Counted from the first letter of the stretch, positions 1 to 9,705 are shown. The stretch: 64,000 nt of DNA from Streptomyces radicis (GCF_003626575.1 NZ_RBDY01000004.1:310001-374000), one strand, 5' to 3'. Notes: generated by a model not told the origin, from the letters alone. Program-made: numbers and translations.

Positions 1-1
1 C

Positions 2-1768
2 AACTACGGCTCCGGCGTTGACGTTTCCTACGGCATGCTGCCGTTCTCCTCGGCCGGTCCGCGCGACGACGGCGGCTTCAAGCCGACCATCACGGGGCCT
101 GGCGCCTCGATCAACACGATCCCGACGTGGATGGCGGGCTCGCCGGTCGCCGAGGCGGGCTACGACCTGCCGCCGGGCTACGGCATGCTCCAGGGCACGT
201 CGATGTCGTCGCCGCAGGTGGCGGGCGCCTCCGCGCTTCTGCTCTCCGCGGCGAAGCAGCGCGGCATCGACCTGTCGGCCGCGGACCTGCGGACCGCGCT
301 GACCAGCTCGGCCGACCCGATCCGCGGCGTCCAGGCGCACGAGCAGGGCGCGGGCCTCATGAACACCGAGGCCGCGTGGCGGCTCATCAGCAGGGGCGCG
401 ACCGCGTACGAGTACGACGTGCGGGCCCCCGTGGACCACGACATGTCGGACTTCCTGGCGACCCCGGGCTTCGGCGCCGGTGTGTACGACCGCGAGTCGG
501 CGCCCGCGGTCGGCGAGCGGGAGCGTTACGACGTCACGATCACCCGCACCAGCGGGCCCGACCGCGCCGTCCGCCACACGCTCGACCTGGCGAACAACCA
601 CGACCGCACCTTCCGCATCACCGGGCGGTCCACGGTCTCGCTGCCGCTGGACGAGCCGGTGACCGTGACGCTCGAGGCCAAGCCGCGGTCGTTCGGCGCG
701 CACAGCGCGATCCTCACCGTCGACGACCCGCGCAGCCGCGGCATCGACCACCAGATCCTGGCCACCGTCGTGGTGCCGCAGGAGCTGCCCGAGCCGTCCT
801 ACGCGGTGTCGGAGGAGGGCGAGGTGCAACGCAACGCCTCCGACTCGTACTTCGTGCGGGTCCCCGAGGGCACCAGGTCGTTCGAGGTGGCCCTCGACGG
901 GCTCGCCGACGGCAGCCAGACGCGGTGGATCGCCATCACCCCGTGGGGCACGCCAGCGGACAACTCCACGACGACGATGTGCTACCCGAACTACGACAAC
1001 CCCGCCAACACGTGTGACCCGGCGCGGCGTTCGTATCTGAACCCCACCCCGGGCGTGTGGGAGATCGAGGTCGAGTCCCGGCGCACCTCGCCGCGGCTGA
1101 ACAACCCCTACACCGTCACCGCGACGGCGCTCGGGGCCACGTTCGACCCCGAGACGCTCGAGCTCGCGCACGTGGTCGCGGGCCAGCCGACGCCGGTCGG
1201 CTGGCGCGTGACCAACGACCTGGCCCCGCTGACGGGCACGTTCGCCGCGGGCGAGCTGGGCTCGGCCCTCGAGGACACCCCGACGATCGGGCACGAGGAG
1301 TACCTCACCAACGAGGTGGTCATCGGCGAGGGCGTCGGCTCGTTCAGCGCGGTCATCGGCTCGCCCGACGACCCGGGCGCCGACCTCGACCTGTATGTGT
1401 ACAGGGACGGCGAGTCGGTGGGCGCGTCCACCTCGTCGGGCTCGGAGGAGGCGGTGGTCATCGAGAACCCCGAGCCGGGCACGTACACCGTCGAGGTGCA
1501 CGGCTACTCGGTGCCGCAGGGCAGCACGGCCTTCGCCTACCGCGACGCCTTCCTGAGCGAGGGCCTCGGCACGCTCACGGTGGACGAGGAGCAGGTGGTC
1601 GAGCTGGCCGCGGGCGAGACCGCGTCGGTCCCCGGCGAGGTCACCGTGACCGCCGCCGCGGCCGAGGCGGGCGAGGGTCGCGTGATCTTCGGTGAGGTGC
1701 GGCTGCTCAACCAGGCGGGCACGCTCGCCGGGAGCGGCAACCTGACGATCCTGCACGTCACCCCGTAG
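2..1768 (+). CDS. S8 (subtilisin-like) serine peptidase, 3' part
   Basis: The gene begins before the window; 588 residues are visible. The catalytic serine motif GTSMSSPQVAG lies near visible residue 67, so only the end of the peptidase domain is present and the Asp and His of the triad are upstream. About 500 residues follow, rich in beta-strand-like sequence, including a segment with GSPDDPGADLDLYVY that resembles pre-peptidase C-terminal or jelly-roll domains of secreted proteases. Enzymes of this type are exported and degrade extracellular protein. The stop is followed by a strong hairpin, so this is probably the last gene of its transcript. The family call is secure; substrate and full architecture cannot be judged from the fragment. 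Confidence 0.9.
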   Translation, partial: NYGSGVDVSYGMLPFSSAGPRDDGGFKPTITGPGASINTIPTWMAGSPVAEAGYDLPPGYGMLQGTSMSSPQVAGASALLLSAAKQRGIDLSAADLRTALTSSADPIRGVQAHEQGAGLMNTEAAWRLISRGATAYEYDVRAPVDHDMSDFLATPGFGAGVYDRESAPAVGERERYDVTITRTSGPDRAVRHTLDLANNHDRTFRITGRSTVSLPLDEPVTVTLEAKPRSFGAHSAILTVDDPRSRGIDHQILATVVVPQELPEPSYAVSEEGEVQRNASDSYFVRVPEGTRSFEVALDGLADGSQTRWIAITPWGTPADNSTTTMCYPNYDNPANTCDPARRSYLNPTPGVWEIEVESRRTSPRLNNPYTVTATALGATFDPETLELAHVVAGQPTPVGWRVTNDLAPLTGTFAAGELGSALEDTPTIGHEEYLTNEVVIGEGVGSFSAVIGSPDDPGADLDLYVYRDGESVGASTSSGSEEAVVIENPEPGTYTVEVHGYSVPQGSTAFAYRDAFLSEGLGTLTVDEEQVVELAAGETASVPGEVTVTAAAAEAGEGRVIFGEVRLLNQAGTLAGSGNLTILHVTP

Positions 1769-1794
1769 CGACCGGGTAACCCGCGACACACCAG

Positions 1795-1831
1795 GGGGCG
1801 GGCGGACGGCACCACGCCGGACGCCCGCCCC
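1795..1831 (+). terminator. Hairpin terminator after the S8 peptidase
   Basis: Arms GGGGCGGGCG (1795-1804) and CGCCCGCCCC (1822-1831) pair perfectly over 10 bp around a 17-base loop, 27 bases after the stop codon. There is no U-run, as usual in actinomycetes. Confidence 0.6.
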
Positions 1832-1887
1832 GTTCGTGTGTGCCGTGCGAGGATGACGTGCGACACGCCGACGAAGGAGACCACCAG

Positions 1888-4458
1888 GTGCCTGGCACGA
1901 ATCTCACCCGCAACGAGGCGCAGGAGCGGGCCGCGCTGCTCGCCGTGGACCGCTACGAGATCGACCTCGATCTCTCGGGCGCGCCGGAGGGCGGGACGTT
2001 CCGCTCCGCGACCACCGTCGTCTTCACCGCGCGCGAGGCCGGGTCCACCTTCGCCGACCTGATCGCCGACGGCGTCTCCGAGGTGACGCTCAACGGCGCC
2101 GCGCTCGACCCGTCCGAGGTGTTCGCCGACTCCCGCATCGCGCTCGAAGGACTCGTCCGCGGCGAGAACGAGCTGCGCGTGGTCGCCGACTGCCGGTACA
2201 CCAACTCCGGTGAGGGGCTGCACCGTTCGGTGGACCCCGTGGACCAACAGGTCTACCTCTACACGCAGTTCGAGGTGCCCGACGCCCGCCGCGTGTTCGC
2301 CTGCTTCGAACAGCCGGACCTCAAGGCGACGTTCAGGTTCACCGTGACCGCGCCCGAAGGATGGACGGTCATCTCCAACGCGCCCACCCCCGAACCCAAG
2401 GACGGCGTCTGGCGGTTCGACCCCACGCCGCGCGTCTCCACCTACATCACGGCCATCGTCGCGGGCCCGTACCACGCGGTGCACAGCAGCTGGAGCAGCG
2501 GCGAGCGGACCGTTCCGCTGGGCCTGTACTGCCGCCCCTCGCTCGCCGAACACCTGGACGCCGAGGCGCTGTTCGCGGTGACGCGGCAGGGATTCGACTG
2601 GTTCGAGGAGAAGTTCGACTACCCGTTCCCCTTCGCCAAGTACGACCAGCTGTTCGTCCCTGAGTTCAACGCCGGGGCCATGGAGAACGCGGGCGCCGTC
2701 ACCATCCGCGACCAGTACCTCTTCCGCTCCAAGGTCACCGACGCGGCGTACGAGATGCGCGCGGAGACCGTGCTGCACGAGCTGGCGCACATGTGGTTCG
2801 GCGACCTGGTCACGATGGAGTGGTGGAACGATCTCTGGCTCAACGAGTCGTTCGCCACCTACACGTCGATCGCCTGCCAGGCCCACGCGCCCGACAGCCG
2901 CTGGCCGCAGGCGTGGACGAGCTTCGCCAATCAGATGAAGACCTGGGCCTACCGGCAGGACCAGCTGCCGTCGACCCACCCGATCATGGCGGAGATCAAC
3001 GACCTGGACGACGTCCTCGTCAACTTCGACGGCATCACCTACGCCAAGGGCGCCTCGGTGCTCAAGCAGCTCGTGGCGTATGTAGGCCAGGACGCGTTCT
3101 TCCGGGGCGTGCAGGCGTACTTCAAGCGCCACGCGTGGGGCAACACCCGGCTCACCGACCTGCTCACCGCCCTGGAGGAGACCAGCGGCCGCGACCTCAA
3201 GGCGTGGTCTGCGGCATGGCTCGAGACGGCCGGGATCAACGTCCTGCGGCCCGAGATCGCGGTCGACGAGGCGGGCGTCATCACGGAGTTCGCCGTCCGC
3301 CAGGAGGCCCCCGCGCTGCCCGCGGGCGCCAAGGGCGAGCCGGTGCTGCGCCCGCACCGCATCGCGGTCGGCCTGTACGAGCTGCGCGAGGGCGCGCTGG
3401 TCCGCGCCGACCGCCTCGAGCTCGACGTGGACGGCGCGCGCACCCCCGTTCCGCAGCTGATCGGCCGGGCGCGCCCGGATGTCCTGCTGCTCAACGACGA
3501 CGACCTGTCGTATGCCAAGGTGCGGCTCGACCCCGACTCGATGGCCGTGGTCGCGCGCCACGTCGGCGACTTCCCCGAGTCGCTGCCGCGCGCCCTGTGC
3601 TGGGCCTCCGCGTGGGACATGACGCGCGACGGCGAGATGGCCACGCGCGACTACCTGACGCTGGTGCTCTCCGGCATCGACAAGGAGCGGGACATCGGCG
3701 TCGTCCAATCGCTGCACCGGCAGGTCAAGCTGGCGCTCGACCTGTACGCCGCGCCCGACTGGCGCGAGACGGGCCTGGCGACGTGGTCGGACGCGGCCCT
3801 TGCCCGGCTGCGGGCGGCCGAGGCGGGCGGCGACCACCAGCTGGCGTGGGCGCGGGCGTTCGCGGCGACGGCGCGCACGGACACGCAGCTCGACCTGCTG
3901 GCCGCGCTGCTCGACGGGAGCGAGACGGTCGAGGGCCTCGAGGTGGACACCGAGCTGCGGTGGGCGTTCCTCTCGCGGCTGGCCGCCACGGGCCGGGCCG
4001 ACGAGGCCGCGATCGCCGCCGAGCTGGCGCGCGACGCCACGTCGGCGGGCGAGCGGCACGCGGCGGCGGCGCGGGCGGCGCGGCCGACCCCCGAGGCCAA
4101 GGCGGAGGCGTGGGCGTCGGTCGTCGAGCGCGACGAGCTGCCCAACGCCCTTCAGGAGGCGGTGATCGGCGGCTTCGTGCAGACGGACCAGCGCGAGCTG
4201 CTCGCGCCGTACACCGAGAAGTACTTCGCGGCGGTCAAGGACGTGTGGAGCGGCCGCAGCCACGAGATGGCGCAGCAGGTCGTGGCCGGGCTCTACCCGG
4301 TGGTGCAGGTGGCGCGTTCGACGCTCGAGGCCACGGACGCGTGGCTGGTGACGGCGGAGCCGACGCCCGCGCTGCGGCGCCTGGTGACCGAGGCGCGCGC
4401 CGGAGTGGAACGCGCCCTGCACGCCCAGGCGGCGGACGCGGCGGCGGAGCTGCGGTAG
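1888..4458 (+). CDS. pepN: Aminopeptidase N (M1 zinc metallopeptidase)
   Basis: An 856-residue M1-family aminopeptidase that removes N-terminal amino acids from peptides in the cytoplasm; no signal peptide is seen. The substrate-binding GAMEN motif is near residue 263. The zinc site HELAH is at about 297-301, followed 18 residues later by the third ligand Glu in NES (about 320), exactly the M1 spacing. The C-terminal half matches the helical domain typical of actinobacterial PepN. I chose the GTG at 1888 (MPGTNLTRNEAQERA) because GAAGGAGA lies 7 bases upstream and related proteins usually begin this way; an in-frame ATG at 1840 would add 16 unconvincing residues. A hairpin follows the stop. 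Confidence 0.95.
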   Translation: MPGTNLTRNEAQERAALLAVDRYEIDLDLSGAPEGGTFRSATTVVFTAREAGSTFADLIADGVSEVTLNGAALDPSEVFADSRIALEGLVRGENELRVVADCRYTNSGEGLHRSVDPVDQQVYLYTQFEVPDARRVFACFEQPDLKATFRFTVTAPEGWTVISNAPTPEPKDGVWRFDPTPRVSTYITAIVAGPYHAVHSSWSSGERTVPLGLYCRPSLAEHLDAEALFAVTRQGFDWFEEKFDYPFPFAKYDQLFVPEFNAGAMENAGAVTIRDQYLFRSKVTDAAYEMRAETVLHELAHMWFGDLVTMEWWNDLWLNESFATYTSIACQAHAPDSRWPQAWTSFANQMKTWAYRQDQLPSTHPIMAEINDLDDVLVNFDGITYAKGASVLKQLVAYVGQDAFFRGVQAYFKRHAWGNTRLTDLLTALEETSGRDLKAWSAAWLETAGINVLRPEIAVDEAGVITEFAVRQEAPALPAGAKGEPVLRPHRIAVGLYELREGALVRADRLELDVDGARTPVPQLIGRARPDVLLLNDDDLSYAKVRLDPDSMAVVARHVGDFPESLPRALCWASAWDMTRDGEMATRDYLTLVLSGIDKERDIGVVQSLHRQVKLALDLYAAPDWRETGLATWSDAALARLRAAEAGGDHQLAWARAFAATARTDTQLDLLAALLDGSETVEGLEVDTELRWAFLSRLAATGRADEAAIAAELARDATSAGERHAAAARAARPTPEAKAEAWASVVERDELPNALQEAVIGGFVQTDQRELLAPYTEKYFAAVKDVWSGRSHEMAQQVVAGLYPVVQVARSTLEATDAWLVTAEPTPALRRLVTEARAGVERALHAQAADAAAELR

Positions 4459-4474
4459 ACACCGCGCCTGAGAT

Positions 4475-4502
4475 GGGCCCCTTCCGGTGACGGGAGGGGC
4501 CC
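4475..4502. terminator. Hairpin between convergent pepN and the small membrane protein gene
   Basis: Arms GGGCCCCTTCC (4475-4485) and GGGAGGGGCCC (4492-4502) pair over 11 bp (one G-T) with a 6-base loop. It lies between two convergent genes and can serve both directions. Confidence 0.65.
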
Positions 4503-4524
4503 GTCCGCGTCGGCGCTCGCGGCG

Positions 4525-4746
4525 TCAGCGCTTGCGGTCGCTCAGGATCACGAGGCCCGCGATGACCGCGAACAGCGCGAGCGGCGCCAGCACGAAGAGG
4601 CCGAGCGTCTCGATCACGCTCAGGCCTGGACCCGGGTCGTCGCCGTCGTCCCGGGTGAGCGCCTGGGCCGCGGGGGATGCCAGCAGGGTGAGCAGCGTCG
4701 TGCCGCCCAGGACGGCGGCGGCGCGCTTCTTGTTCAAGTTGACCAC
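4525..4746 (-). CDS. Small membrane protein, unknown function
   Basis: A 73-residue protein starting at a GTG (MVNLNKKRAAAVLGG). An N-terminal hydrophobic stretch ending SPAAQA looks like a signal peptide. A short acidic segment (DDGDDPGPG) follows, then one C-terminal transmembrane helix and a basic tail (SDRKR). The start overlaps the end of malQ by 13 bp, so it is probably translated from the malQ transcript. I do not recognise a named family; small proteins of this layout occur downstream of malQ in Streptomyces relatives as far as I recall. Function unknown. Confidence 0.65.
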   Translation of the reverse strand: MVNLNKKRAAAVLGGTTLLTLLASPAAQALTRDDGDDPGPGLSVIETLGLFVLAPLALFAVIAGLVILSDRKR

Positions 4747-6782
4747 GGGGCCACAGTAACGAACGCCGACATCTCGCTCACCACCGCCCGTACCAGCGAG
4801 GCCACCCGCTCCGACGCGGCCAGCTCCTCCAGGGTCACGGGGCGGCCCGTTCCGTCGGCGACGGGCAGGCGCCAGTTGGGGTATTCGTCCCAGGTGCCCG
4901 GGACGTTCTGCGGGCGCAGGTCGCCCACCGTGTCGGGGAGCCAGATGCCGACCATGCGCGCCGGCGTGCGCGCCAGGTAGCGGTAGGCGGCCGCGATGCG
5001 CTCCTCCTCGCCCGCCCCGGGCGGCAGCAGCCCGAGCCGCGCGAACGCCTCGAACCACTCCGCCGTCTCGCTGAGCGCCTCCCGCAGCGCGCCAGGGGCG
5101 TCCGCGAGCAGCCCGAGGCGGCGCCGCAGCTCGACATGGTCGGCGGTCAGCCGGGCCGCGGTGGACGGCAGGTCGTGCGTGGTGACCGTGGCCAGGCAGG
5201 ACGAACGCCACTCCCCCGGGTCCAACGGCGGCCGCCCCTCGCGCTCCCAGTGGCGCTCGAACCACAGCACCGACGTGCCGACGACGCCGCGCTCGGCCAG
5301 GTCCTCGCGCACGCCAGGCTCCACGGTGCCCAGGTCCTCGCCCACCAGCACGGCGCCCGCCCGGTGCGCCTGGAGCGACAGGACGGCGAGCATGGCGTCG
5401 GCGTTGTACGACACATAGGTGCCCTCGACGGGCGAGGCGCCCTCAGGGATCCACCACAGCCTGAACTGCCCCATGACATGGTCCACGCGCAGCGCCCCCG
5501 CGTGCCGCAGCAGCCCGGCGACCAGCTCGCGGTAGGGCGCGTAGCCGAGGCGTTCGAGCGCGTCGGGGCGCCAGGGCGGCAGGCCCCAGTCCTGGCCGTT
5601 CTCGTTGAACGCGTCGGGCGGCGCGCCCGTGGACATGCCGATCGCCAGCACGTCCTGCTGCGCCCACGCGTCCGAGCCATGGGGGTGGACGCCGAGGGCG
5701 AGGTCGTGGACCAGGCCGATGGGCATACCGGCCGCCTCGGCCGCGCGCTGCGCGCGGGAGAGCTGCCCGTCCGTGAGCCACGCGAGCCAGCTGTGGAAGT
5801 CGATGCGCTCCAGGTGCTCGGCGCGGGCGCGCGCGGTGGCGGCCGAGCGCGGGTCGCGCAGCCCCGCGGGCCACGCGCGCCAGTCGGGACCGAGCGTCTC
5901 GGCCAGGGCGCACCAGGTGGCGTGGTCCTCGAGGGCCTGGCCCTGCTCGGCGAGGAACGCGCAGTAGGACGCGTGCCGCCCCGGGCCGAGCGGCACGCGG
6001 CGCAGGATCTCCAGGGCCCGCAGCTTGAGCGCCCACACGGCGTCCCTGTCGATGGGCTCGCCCGCGTCGATGACGGCGGTGCGCAGCGAGGCGGCGCGGG
6101 CGCGCAGGGCGTCGAGGTCGGCGCGGGCGTCGGGCTCGAGATAGCCGTACTCGGGGATGTCCTCGATCCGCAGATGGATCGGGTCGGCGAAACGGCGCGT
6201 GCCGGGGCGGTAGGGGGAGGGGTCGGTGGGTGAACCCGCGGCGCCAGGGACGGCGGCGTGCAGGGGGTTGATCTGGACGAACCCGGCGCCGAGCGTGTGC
6301 CCGGCCCAGCTCGCGAGGTCGGCGAGGTCCACCAGGTCGCCCATGCCCCACGAGCGGGTGGAGAGCACCGAGTAGAGCTGGACCAGCAGGCCGACGGTGC
6401 GGCCAGGCGGGTCGGGGAGCCGGTCGGGGGCGACGATCAACGGGGCGGTCGCCGTTCGCCCTTGGGGCGCGGTCGCCTTCAGGGTGTGCCAGCCGGGCGG
6501 CAGGGGCGCCTCGCCCCAGGCGAGCTCGGCGCCGTCCTCGGTGGTGACGCGCAGCTCGGTGCCCGGCGGAACGGCGGGCGGCGGGCCGCCCGCGCGGTGC
6601 ACCACGGTGGGCGGGAGGAGGCGGTCTGTGGTGTCGGGGACCTCGGAGCGCTCCGGGTCGACGCCGAGGGCGGCGAGCACGGCGGCCACGGTGTCATCGG
6701 GCACCTCGACGGTGCGGCCTGGGGCCGGGGAGTAGGAGGTGGCGACGCCGTGCGCCGCTGCGAGGCGCGCGAGCCGCTCCAT
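4734..6782 (-). CDS. malQ: 4-alpha-glucanotransferase (amylomaltase, GH77)
   Basis: A 682-residue cytoplasmic enzyme that transfers maltosyl or longer alpha-1,4-glucan segments between oligosaccharides in maltodextrin and glycogen metabolism. GH77 signatures are visible: the nucleophile region RVDHVMGQFRLWW (around residue 434), the acid/base region GEDLGTVEP, the TTHDLPST motif, and the early DPSPY segment of the substrate site. Its ATG overlaps the stop of the upstream 74-residue ORF by one base (TGATG arrangement), suggesting translational coupling. Length is normal for the actinobacterial long form, which has an N-terminal beta-sandwich-like extension. Confidence 0.95.
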   Translation of the reverse strand: MERLARLAAAHGVATSYSPAPGRTVEVPDDTVAAVLAALGVDPERSEVPDTTDRLLPPTVVHRAGGPPPAVPPGTELRVTTEDGAELAWGEAPLPPGWHTLKATAPQGRTATAPLIVAPDRLPDPPGRTVGLLVQLYSVLSTRSWGMGDLVDLADLASWAGHTLGAGFVQINPLHAAVPGAAGSPTDPSPYRPGTRRFADPIHLRIEDIPEYGYLEPDARADLDALRARAASLRTAVIDAGEPIDRDAVWALKLRALEILRRVPLGPGRHASYCAFLAEQGQALEDHATWCALAETLGPDWRAWPAGLRDPRSAATARARAEHLERIDFHSWLAWLTDGQLSRAQRAAEAAGMPIGLVHDLALGVHPHGSDAWAQQDVLAIGMSTGAPPDAFNENGQDWGLPPWRPDALERLGYAPYRELVAGLLRHAGALRVDHVMGQFRLWWIPEGASPVEGTYVSYNADAMLAVLSLQAHRAGAVLVGEDLGTVEPGVREDLAERGVVGTSVLWFERHWEREGRPPLDPGEWRSSCLATVTTHDLPSTAARLTADHVELRRRLGLLADAPGALREALSETAEWFEAFARLGLLPPGAGEEERIAAAYRYLARTPARMVGIWLPDTVGDLRPQNVPGTWDEYPNWRLPVADGTGRPVTLEELAASERVASLVRAVVSEMSAFVTVAPWST

Positions 6783-7006
6783 CAGACCTCGACTGCCTCC
6801 GCGCCGCCACGCCCGTTGGGCTCCGCGGTCAGGGGCGGCTCGACCGCGAGCGGCTGCTCGGCGGTGAGCGGGGCGAGGTCGTCCAGGGGCGGCTCGCTGG
6901 TCAGGGGCGCCTCACGGGCTGAGGTCGCGGAGCTCTGGGTGGGCAGCGGGATCAGCTGGAGGGTGTCGCGTGTGTCGTGGTGCTCGGTCCTGGCGGCTCC
7001 GGCCAC
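6782..7006 (-). CDS. Small hypothetical protein coupled to malQ
   Basis: A 74-residue ORF starting with GTG (MAGAARTEHHDTRDTLQ), with GGAG 7 bases upstream and its stop overlapping the malQ start. Composition is Pro/Glu/Leu-rich with repeated PLTxEPPL-type units (APLTSEPPL, APLTAEQPL, PPLTAEP), so it is probably disordered. It has no domain I recognise. The ribosome-binding site and overlap support translation, perhaps as a leader gene for malQ. It could be a non-functional upstream ORF. Confidence 0.5.
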   Translation of the reverse strand: MAGAARTEHHDTRDTLQLIPLPTQSSATSAREAPLTSEPPLDDLAPLTAEQPLAVEPPLTAEPNGRGGAEAVEV

Positions 7007-7251
7007 GGGTCACTCCGTTCGCCGACGGCGTCGTGCTCGGTAGGTGCTCGGTGGGGCGTCGAGTACTGCTCTACCCAGTCAACGTCACCGCACCCGTCCA
7101 CGCGACGGGAAAGCGACGCACTTCACGCCGTCCGGGGCGAAGAATTTCCGTATCCGCCGGGATGGCGTGCGAGAACTTGCGGATATGAAGACATCGGGAT
7201 CGGTACGGATCGGGCGCGGATCGGAGGGGGTCGGAAGGTGTCGGAGAAGGA

Positions 7252-7791
7252 TCACGCCGATCTGCTGCCGTCGATCCTGGCGAGGGCGTCGTCGGCTCCA
7301 TAGGGGCGCAGATACGGCAGCCACCGCGGATCGCGGTGACCGGTGCCGATGATGCGCCAGGCCAGCCCCGAGGGCGGCCCGGGCGTATGTCGGAGCCGCC
7401 AGCCCAGCTCGGCGACGTGCCGGTCGGCCTTGATGTGGTTGCAGCTGCGGCAGGCGGCGACGACGTTGTCCCAGGCGTGCTGGCCGCCGCGGCTGCGTGG
7501 GATGACGTGGTCGACGCTGGTGGCCACGCCCCCGCAGTACGCGCAGCGGCCGCCGTCGCGGGCGAACAGCGCGCGGCGGGTGAGGGGCACGGCGGTGCGG
7601 TAGGGAACGCGGACGAACCGCTTCAGCCGCACGACACTCGGCGCGGGTATGGCGTGGGTCGAACTCCGCATCAGCGCGCCTGAGTCCTCGAGGCTCACGG
7701 CCTTGTCGTTCAGCAGCAGGATCAGTGCGCGGCGGACCGGTACGACGCCAAGCGGCTCGTACGACGCGTTGAGGACCAAGACGTGTGGCAC
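7252..7791 (-). CDS. HNH endonuclease family protein
   Basis: A 179-residue protein of the HNH nuclease family common in actinobacteria. The start is GTG (MPHVLVLNASYEPLGVV) with GGAGG 7 bases upstream; longer in-frame starts exist but lack similar support. The zinc-binding pairs CAYC (83-86) and CRSC (114-117) bracket the HNH core with DH at 94-95, IPRSRGG and N109. A metal-dependent DNA cut or nick is expected from the fold. It stands alone, divergent from mscS, with no methyltransferase or mobile-element neighbour, so it looks like the conserved chromosomal copy rather than a restriction enzyme. Cellular role unknown. Confidence 0.85.
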   Translation of the reverse strand: MPHVLVLNASYEPLGVVPVRRALILLLNDKAVSLEDSGALMRSSTHAIPAPSVVRLKRFVRVPYRTAVPLTRRALFARDGGRCAYCGGVATSVDHVIPRSRGGQHAWDNVVAACRSCNHIKADRHVAELGWRLRHTPGPPSGLAWRIIGTGHRDPRWLPYLRPYGADDALARIDGSRSA

Positions 7792-8120
7792 GAACGCCCT
7801 CCGTTTCCGTCGGCGGCACGTGGCTCGCGCCGGGACGATCTCCCTCAGTGTGTCCCGCGCGGCACCGCGAGCGCCACCACGATCGGGAAATGTGCCGATT
7901 GTGTCTTTCGCCACACGCTTCACTCCTCGGCCGTTTCTTCCCTTCTCTCCCTGGGGTCCCCCGGCGGTCCTCGGGCCGTTCCGCGGAGGGGGGCGGCTTG
8001 AGCGGGGCGCGCGTCGCGGGTCAGAGTGGTGCGCATGCACGACACGCCCGCGCACACCGCGCGCACCCGTCCTCCCCGCGTCCCCCACTCCCGCGCCCGC
8101 GTCGGCGCGTTCGCGGCGGG

Positions 8121-9002
8121 GTGGTGACGGTGGGCGGGAGCTGGGAGTCCTGGCTGGCGTCAGGGCTGCGGATCGTGCTCATCGTCGTGGTCGCCCTGCT
8201 GCTGCGGCTGGCGCTGCGCCGCTCGATCGGGCGGCTGACGGCGCGGCTGAACCGCGAGGACGGCAACCGGCGGCGCTCGTCGGCGATGGGCGGCCTGCTG
8301 GTCAACCCCGAGCGGCGCAGGCAGCGCTCCGAGACGATCGGCTCGGTGCTCAAGAGCACGGCGTCCGTGCTGGTGCTCGGCACGGCCGCGCTCATGGTGC
8401 TCTCCGAGCTCGGCGTGCAGCTCGGCCCGCTCATGGCGAGCGCCGGGGTCGCGGGCGTCGCCCTCGGCTTCGGGGCGCGCAGCGTGGTGGCGGACGTGCT
8501 CGCGGGCCTGTTCATGCTGCTCGAGGACCAGTACGGGGTGGGCGACACGATCGACGTGGGCGAGGCCACGGGGACCGTGCTGGAGATCGGGCTGCGCGTG
8601 ACGACGCTGCGCGGCGCCTCGGGCGAGACCTGGTACGTGCGCAACGGCGAGATCACCCGCGTCGGGAACCTCAGCCAGGGCTGGGCCACCGCGACCGTGG
8701 ACGTGCCGGTCGCCGCCGACGCCGACCTCGAGCGGGTGCGGCGCACCCTCGCGACGGCCGGGGCCGAGATGGCGGCCGAGGCGCCGTGGAAGGAGCTGCT
8801 GCACGAGCCCGTCGAGGTGCTCGGCGTCGAGGCGGTCACCCCCGAGTCGGTCACGCTGCGGGTCACGGGCAGGACCGCGCCGGGCAAGGCGCCCGAGGTG
8901 GAACGCGAGCTGCGCTGGCGGATCAAGCGCGCCCTCGACGCGGCGGGCATCGAGCGGGCCGGTGATCCGGGCGAGCCGGTGTCCGAGCCGACCGGGACCT
9001 GA
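8121..9002 (+). CDS. Small mechanosensitive ion channel (MscS family)
   Basis: A 293-residue MscS-type channel that would release solutes on membrane stretch. A hydrophobic helix near the N-terminus (IVLIVVVALLLRLAL) and a second around residues 90-110 precede the glycine/alanine-rich pore helix (ASAGVAGVALGFGARSVVADVLAGLFMLLEDQ). The beta domain (VGDTIDVGEATGTVLEIGLRVT) and the mixed C-terminal domain follow. It has fewer transmembrane helices than larger MscS relatives, as usual in actinobacteria. The start is uncertain: GTG codons at 8121, 8124 and 8130 are all possible and none has a strong Shine-Dalgarno sequence. Confidence 0.9.
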   Translation: MVTVGGSWESWLASGLRIVLIVVVALLLRLALRRSIGRLTARLNREDGNRRRSSAMGGLLVNPERRRQRSETIGSVLKSTASVLVLGTAALMVLSELGVQLGPLMASAGVAGVALGFGARSVVADVLAGLFMLLEDQYGVGDTIDVGEATGTVLEIGLRVTTLRGASGETWYVRNGEITRVGNLSQGWATATVDVPVAADADLERVRRTLATAGAEMAAEAPWKELLHEPVEVLGVEAVTPESVTLRVTGRTAPGKAPEVERELRWRIKRALDAAGIERAGDPGEPVSEPTGT

Positions 9003-9084
9003 GGGCCGACCGGGACCTGAGGGGCCACCGGTACCAGGGAACCGACCGGGTCCGTTGTCGGTGGGCTCGTCCACAATGGCCCCC

Positions 9085-9705
9085 ATGACCGCCACCACCT
9101 CACCCGTCACCATCCGCGGCTACGCGCCGGGCGACCTCGAAGCGCTGCGCGACATCTGCGTGCGGACCGGCCTCGTCGGCGGCGACGCCACAGGGCACTA
9201 CGCGGACCCCGCGATCCTGCCCGCGATATTCGCCGAGCCGTACGCCGCGTTCGACCCGGGCCTGGTGTTCGTCGCGGACGACGGCACGCGCGCGATCGGG
9301 TATGTGGTGGCGACGGACGACAGCGTGGCGTTCTTCGAGCGGTTCGCCGCCGAGTGGGCGCCCGCGCTGGCCGAGCGCTTCCCCGCGCCCGAGGGCGAGC
9401 CCGCGACGCCCGACGACGAGCTGCGCGACCTGCTGCACCACGCCGGGCGGATGCTGGTGCCGGGCATAGCCGCCGGGTATCCCGCGCACCTGCACATCGA
9501 CCTGCTGCCCGAGGGCCAGCGGCGGGGTCTCGGGCGGCGGCTGATGGACGCGCTCTTCGACGCGCTGCGGGCCCGCGGCGTGCCGGGGGTCCACCTGGGG
9601 ATGAGCCCGGCGAACACGAACGCCCGCGCGTTCTACGACCGGATCGGCTTCACCGAGCTGCCGGGCCACGGCGCGAACATCACCCACCTCGGCGTGCGCT
9701 TCTGA
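9085..9705 (+). CDS. GNAT-family N-acetyltransferase
   Basis: A 206-residue acetyltransferase that would move an acetyl group from acetyl-CoA to an amine of unknown identity. Conserved motif A is seen as HIDLLPEGQRRGLGRRLMDAL (Q/R-x-x-G-x-G/A CoA loop). Motif B is seen as GVHLGMSPANTNARAFYDRIGF. The layout resembles O-GlcNAcase-type or RimI-like acetyltransferases (TIRGYAPGDLEALRDICVRTG at the N-terminus). ATG at 9085 is preferred; an in-frame ATG at 9076 adds three residues. Partner and substrate cannot be inferred from neighbours. Confidence 0.9.
   Translation: MTATTSPVTIRGYAPGDLEALRDICVRTGLVGGDATGHYADPAILPAIFAEPYAAFDPGLVFVADDGTRAIGYVVATDDSVAFFERFAAEWAPALAERFPAPEGEPATPDDELRDLLHHAGRMLVPGIAAGYPAHLHIDLLPEGQRRGLGRRLMDALFDALRARGVPGVHLGMSPANTNARAFYDRIGFTELPGHGANITHLGVRF

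Noticed and set aside
1537..4422. Very long open frame antisense to pepN (961 codons), and similar ones at 9633-12947, 13656-16760 and 51349-55935
   Set aside because: They mirror real genes on the other strand, are Arg/Gly/Ala/Pro-rich and have no domain. Long antisense frames are expected when third positions are almost all G or C.
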